A DNA stretch of 64,000 bases from Symbiodinium natans (lineage: Eukaryota > Sar > Dinophyceae > Suessiales > Symbiodiniaceae), in contig CAJNDS010000070.1 in the NCBI GenBank assembly GCA_905221605.1, forward strand, positions 62,001-126,000, written 5' to 3'. A model generated the notes under the pieces. The model did not search any database. It saw nothing but the letters and a program-made list of their open reading frames with translations, and was not told where the DNA came from. Position numbers and translations under genes: made by a program. Positions 61,728 through 64,000 of the stretch are shown here, piece by piece (the stretch's first letter is position 1; each line of letters opens with the position of its first letter).

Positions 61728-62064
61728 GAGGTTCAAGGCTTTTAGGGTTTGGGGTGGATACTTTTGGCAAAACCCTGGGCGCTCTCAACCGCAGCCTTGT
61801 GGCAGCTCCGTCCACGCGGCCTCGGGGCCGAAGTAGGCGGCCCGCCACGTGCGAAGTAGCTCCTGCCAAGGGCAATTTTGGGCTACTGGAGTGCGCAAGC
61901 CCTAAACCCTATACACCCTATGAAACCCTAGAGAAGCCACCTGGGCCCCCCAAGATGTGCAAACAAAAATAGCCCCAAAACTCATGAAACAGGGCCACTG
62001 TCTTACGTGCTTTGGGGGGGTTTAGGCAAGCCCTTAAACCAAGCAAACCCTATAAGCCCTATAT

Positions 62065-62067
62065 AAG

Positions 62068-62102
<35 letters not shown>
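62065..62102. repeat. TA microsatellite
   Basis: About 19 TA units followed by a C-run (62106-62116). Confidence 0.95.
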
Positions 62103-62103
<1 letters not shown>

Positions 62104-62270
62104 TACCCCCCCCCCCAAAGATCTAGGTATTTTCATGGTTTTGGGATCTGTTTTAGGTTTAAGGGTTGGGGGTGGGGGGCTAGCTAAACATGTAAAACTC
62201 AATATGGACATGTGAATCTTGATATGTGCGAGTCTTCATATGTGCGTGGTCGTCTTTTCAAATTGTGAGC

Positions 62271-62637
62271 CCGATTGAAAACGATTGAAACGATTGAAAT
62301 TCAATCGGAGACCGGATTGAAGATTGAAGATTGAAGATTCCCGGAAACCTTTTTTCTAGGAATCTTCAATCTTCAATCTTCAATCCTGCCCCCGATTGAA
62401 TTTCAATCGTTTCAATCGTTTTTCAATCGGGCCCCCGATTGAAAAACGATTGAAACGATTGAAATTCAATCGGAGACCGGATTGAAGATTGAAGATTGAA
62501 GATTCCCGGAAACCCTTTTTCTGGGAATCTTCAATCTTCAATCTTCAATCCTGCCCCGATTGAATTTCAATCGTTTCAATCGTTTTTCAATCGGGCCCCC
62601 GATTGAATTTCAATCGTTTCAATCGTTTTTCAATCGG
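62271..62637. repeat. Tandem nested ATTGAA hairpins
   Basis: Two units of about 160 bp (62271-62430 and 62435-62594) and a third outer arm (62598-62636). Each unit has an outer arm with CGATTGAAACGATTGAAATT and its reverse complement, and an inner arm of three ATTGAAG heptamers (GGATTGAAGATTGAAGATTG) paired with CTTCAATCTTCAATC across a loop CCCGGAAACC/TTTTTCT. Each outer arm is itself palindromic at GAAATTCAATC. The units are nearly identical, so the duplication is recent or homogenised. It ends about 115 bp upstream of the start codon at 62752. Confidence 0.9.
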
Positions 62638-62751
62638 GTTCACGTCTTGTATAGTCTCAGAATCAGCTTTCGTGACGTCGCTCAAGATCACGTGTCTTTG
62701 CAGACATTCCACTCAAAATATACTTGACCATTTGTGTTTGTAATACTCGCA

Positions 62752-63615
62752 ATGGCTCGCATCCCAGTGGCTGGCTCGGTCTTGTTCAAGGATGGCTCCG
62801 CCTACCTGAGGATCTCTCCGAAATCAGGGAACATGGCCACGTCCAACTTCCCAGACTCTGGCGCGGGCTCATCCTCTTCTACTCCAAATCCTCCATGGCC
62901 GATATCCACACAGCGCTCAGACCAGCAAATCCTCGAGGCCATCAACAGCGGCGCAGCAATAGTTCACCATACTCGGCTTCCGATGAGCCCCACGGACTTG
63001 CGCGTCATGCTGAATAATATTCAGACGGCGCTTGGCCTTACCGTCGGAGTGCAGGGTGGTTGGTCGCCGAGGGCCGACCAAAGGCTCCTAGACGTATTGC
63101 TGAAGCCGAAACGTAGCCAAAAACGCAAGGCCGCAGCGATCAATGCCATTGAAGACGCCTCTGCGAGCCCCAAGGCCATCCAGGACAAACCCACCGGCAA
63201 CATGAACAGTGAGCATCCGGAAAATACCCCATCGGTCAATGCCATTGAAGACGCCCCTACGGATTCCGCGGCCATCCAGAGTGAACCCACCGGCACTACT
63301 CACATTGTGCGCTCGGAGGCTGCCGTAGATGATCTCGCTACTGCCGACAACACGCCTTCCGCCGAAGACAATGCCACGAGCCACAGCAATGATGGCAGCG
63401 ACTCAGACTCTCCATCCAGCAGTTCCTCCAGGTCAAGCATTTCCCTTGCTCCTCCTGACGTCAACACAATGAAGTGGACCAGCGACTTCGCCGATGCCTA
63501 CACATCTGCGATGGACTTGTTCATTATCTCCGGGGATAATAAGAAGAAGAAGAATGCAAGTGCGAAAGTCTTACACGCCATCGTGAAAGCCAAGGGCGTG
63601 TTTGACAGCAACTAA
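62752..63615 (+). CDS. Intronless gene of unknown function, Ser/Asp-rich
   Basis: 287 residues from ATG (MARIPVAGSVLFKDGSAYLR) to TAA. An in-frame GTG lies 18 nt upstream, but the ATG in CGCAATGGCTC is the natural start. The N-terminal third looks folded (QQILEAINSGAAIVHH, TDLRVMLNNIQTALGL). A basic nuclear-localisation-like cluster, KPKRSQKRK, is at about 118-126. Two imperfect repeats start with NAIEDA (131 and 163). A low-complexity acidic/serine stretch (about 217-232) follows, then a C-terminal helical part with DNKKKKNASAKVLHAIVKAK. No signal peptide or membrane segment. No family was recognised; chromatin or nucleic-acid association is a guess from the charge pattern. It is unlike the rest of the window in having a long, uninterrupted ordinary reading frame, and may be a retrocopy or part of a mobile unit with the hairpins upstream. 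Confidence 0.65.
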   Translation: MARIPVAGSVLFKDGSAYLRISPKSGNMATSNFPDSGAGSSSSTPNPPWPISTQRSDQQILEAINSGAAIVHHTRLPMSPTDLRVMLNNIQTALGLTVGVQGGWSPRADQRLLDVLLKPKRSQKRKAAAINAIEDASASPKAIQDKPTGNMNSEHPENTPSVNAIEDAPTDSAAIQSEPTGTTHIVRSEAAVDDLATADNTPSAEDNATSHSNDGSDSDSPSSSSSRSSISLAPPDVNTMKWTSDFADAYTSAMDLFIISGDNKKKKNASAKVLHAIVKAKGVFDSN

Positions 63616-63779
63616 AGGGACTATATCCTACTCGGCCGGTGTCGCATCTTCCATATACTGACTGCGCTGTCACCGTCGGAGCGCTGTGAAAAACGTGCGA
63701 AGCGAATGCCCTGCACTGATTGTGCTCGCTCTGGCTAGGTGTCTTCAAGTTAACACGAAACAAATAGTCAGTCGCTGGC

Positions 63780-64000
63780 AGTTAAATAGTTATCTTATGC
63801 GTGCATTCTTATGGGTGGTGTAGCATATATGCCTCTATATGTAGACATATAGATGAGTTTAATATTATTTAATATTATATAAATACATAATATACACCAC
63901 GTGTTACACACCGTAAATATATGCTATCACATGTATGCATATATATGTACATGCATAATTTACATATATGCACATGTGTATGTATTTCTATCTTATATGC
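63780..64000. other. AT-rich tail of the window
   Basis: ATATATG and TAATATT-rich sequence with imperfect palindromes (TTTAATATTATTTAATATTA). No coding. Possibly 3' flank of the gene at 62752. Confidence 0.6.

Overview
This window is nuclear DNA from a dinoflagellate, or a very close relative. Three things point there. (1) A 21-nt sequence at 16203-16223 matches the dinoflagellate trans-spliced leader at all but one base. (2) The coding pieces are short, GC-rich and interrupted, and many introns read as AG|GC...AG|G, the non-canonical splice style known from dinoflagellates. (3) The plant/alveolate telomere heptamer TTTAGGG is scattered through the whole window in both orientations. It is therefore an interspersed repeat here, not a chromosome end. 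No bacterial-style gene organisation, rRNA, tRNA or CRISPR array was seen.

Layout. 1-6.5 kb: TTTAGGG/CCCTAAA arrays, small inverted-repeat elements (MITE-like) and a large palindrome. 6.58-8.16 kb, minus strand: a BTB-BACK-discoidin-like gene that appears damaged (one stop, one frameshift); one of its introns is a telomere-repeat array bounded by a 10-bp direct repeat. 8.2-20 kb: repeats, poly-C tracts, the spliced-leader relic and a GC-rich 9-mer minisatellite. 20.8-32.8 kb, minus strand: an exon array. A two-exon module (18 residues plus 18 residues, all phase 0, GC donors) is present seven times, an eighth related exon lies at 32.8 kb, and two copies of a different 24-25 residue exon lie at 20.9 and 24.9 kb. 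32.2-36.1 kb: dense telomere-variant arrays. 36.1-39.8 kb, minus strand: a 5'-truncated non-LTR retrotransposon with a long open frame (endonuclease remnant, reverse transcriptase, zinc knuckle), sandwiched between telomere-like arrays. 40-51.5 kb: repeats, microsatellites, poly-G/poly-C tracts and nested MITEs. 51.57-53.86 kb, minus strand: an EF-hand gene with at least three well-supported exons. One of its introns is a copy of a dispersed inverted-repeat family (an introner), and another is bounded by a 17-bp direct repeat. 54-62 kb: more repeats and a few isolated exon candidates. 62.27-63.62 kb: a tandem pair of nested ATTGAA hairpins just upstream of an apparently intronless 287-residue gene of unknown function.

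The unifying theme is insertion. At least eleven small inverted-repeat families recur, several with target-site-like duplications, and some copies occupy intron positions. Telomere-repeat tracts behave like insertion cargo: inside an exon, inside MITEs, at a truncation point and around the LINE. Only the LINE, the BTB gene, the EF-hand gene, the exon array and the 62.75 kb gene are supported as coding. Most other open frames are low-complexity artefacts. Exon boundaries were read by eye from repeated patterns and have not been confirmed with transcripts.
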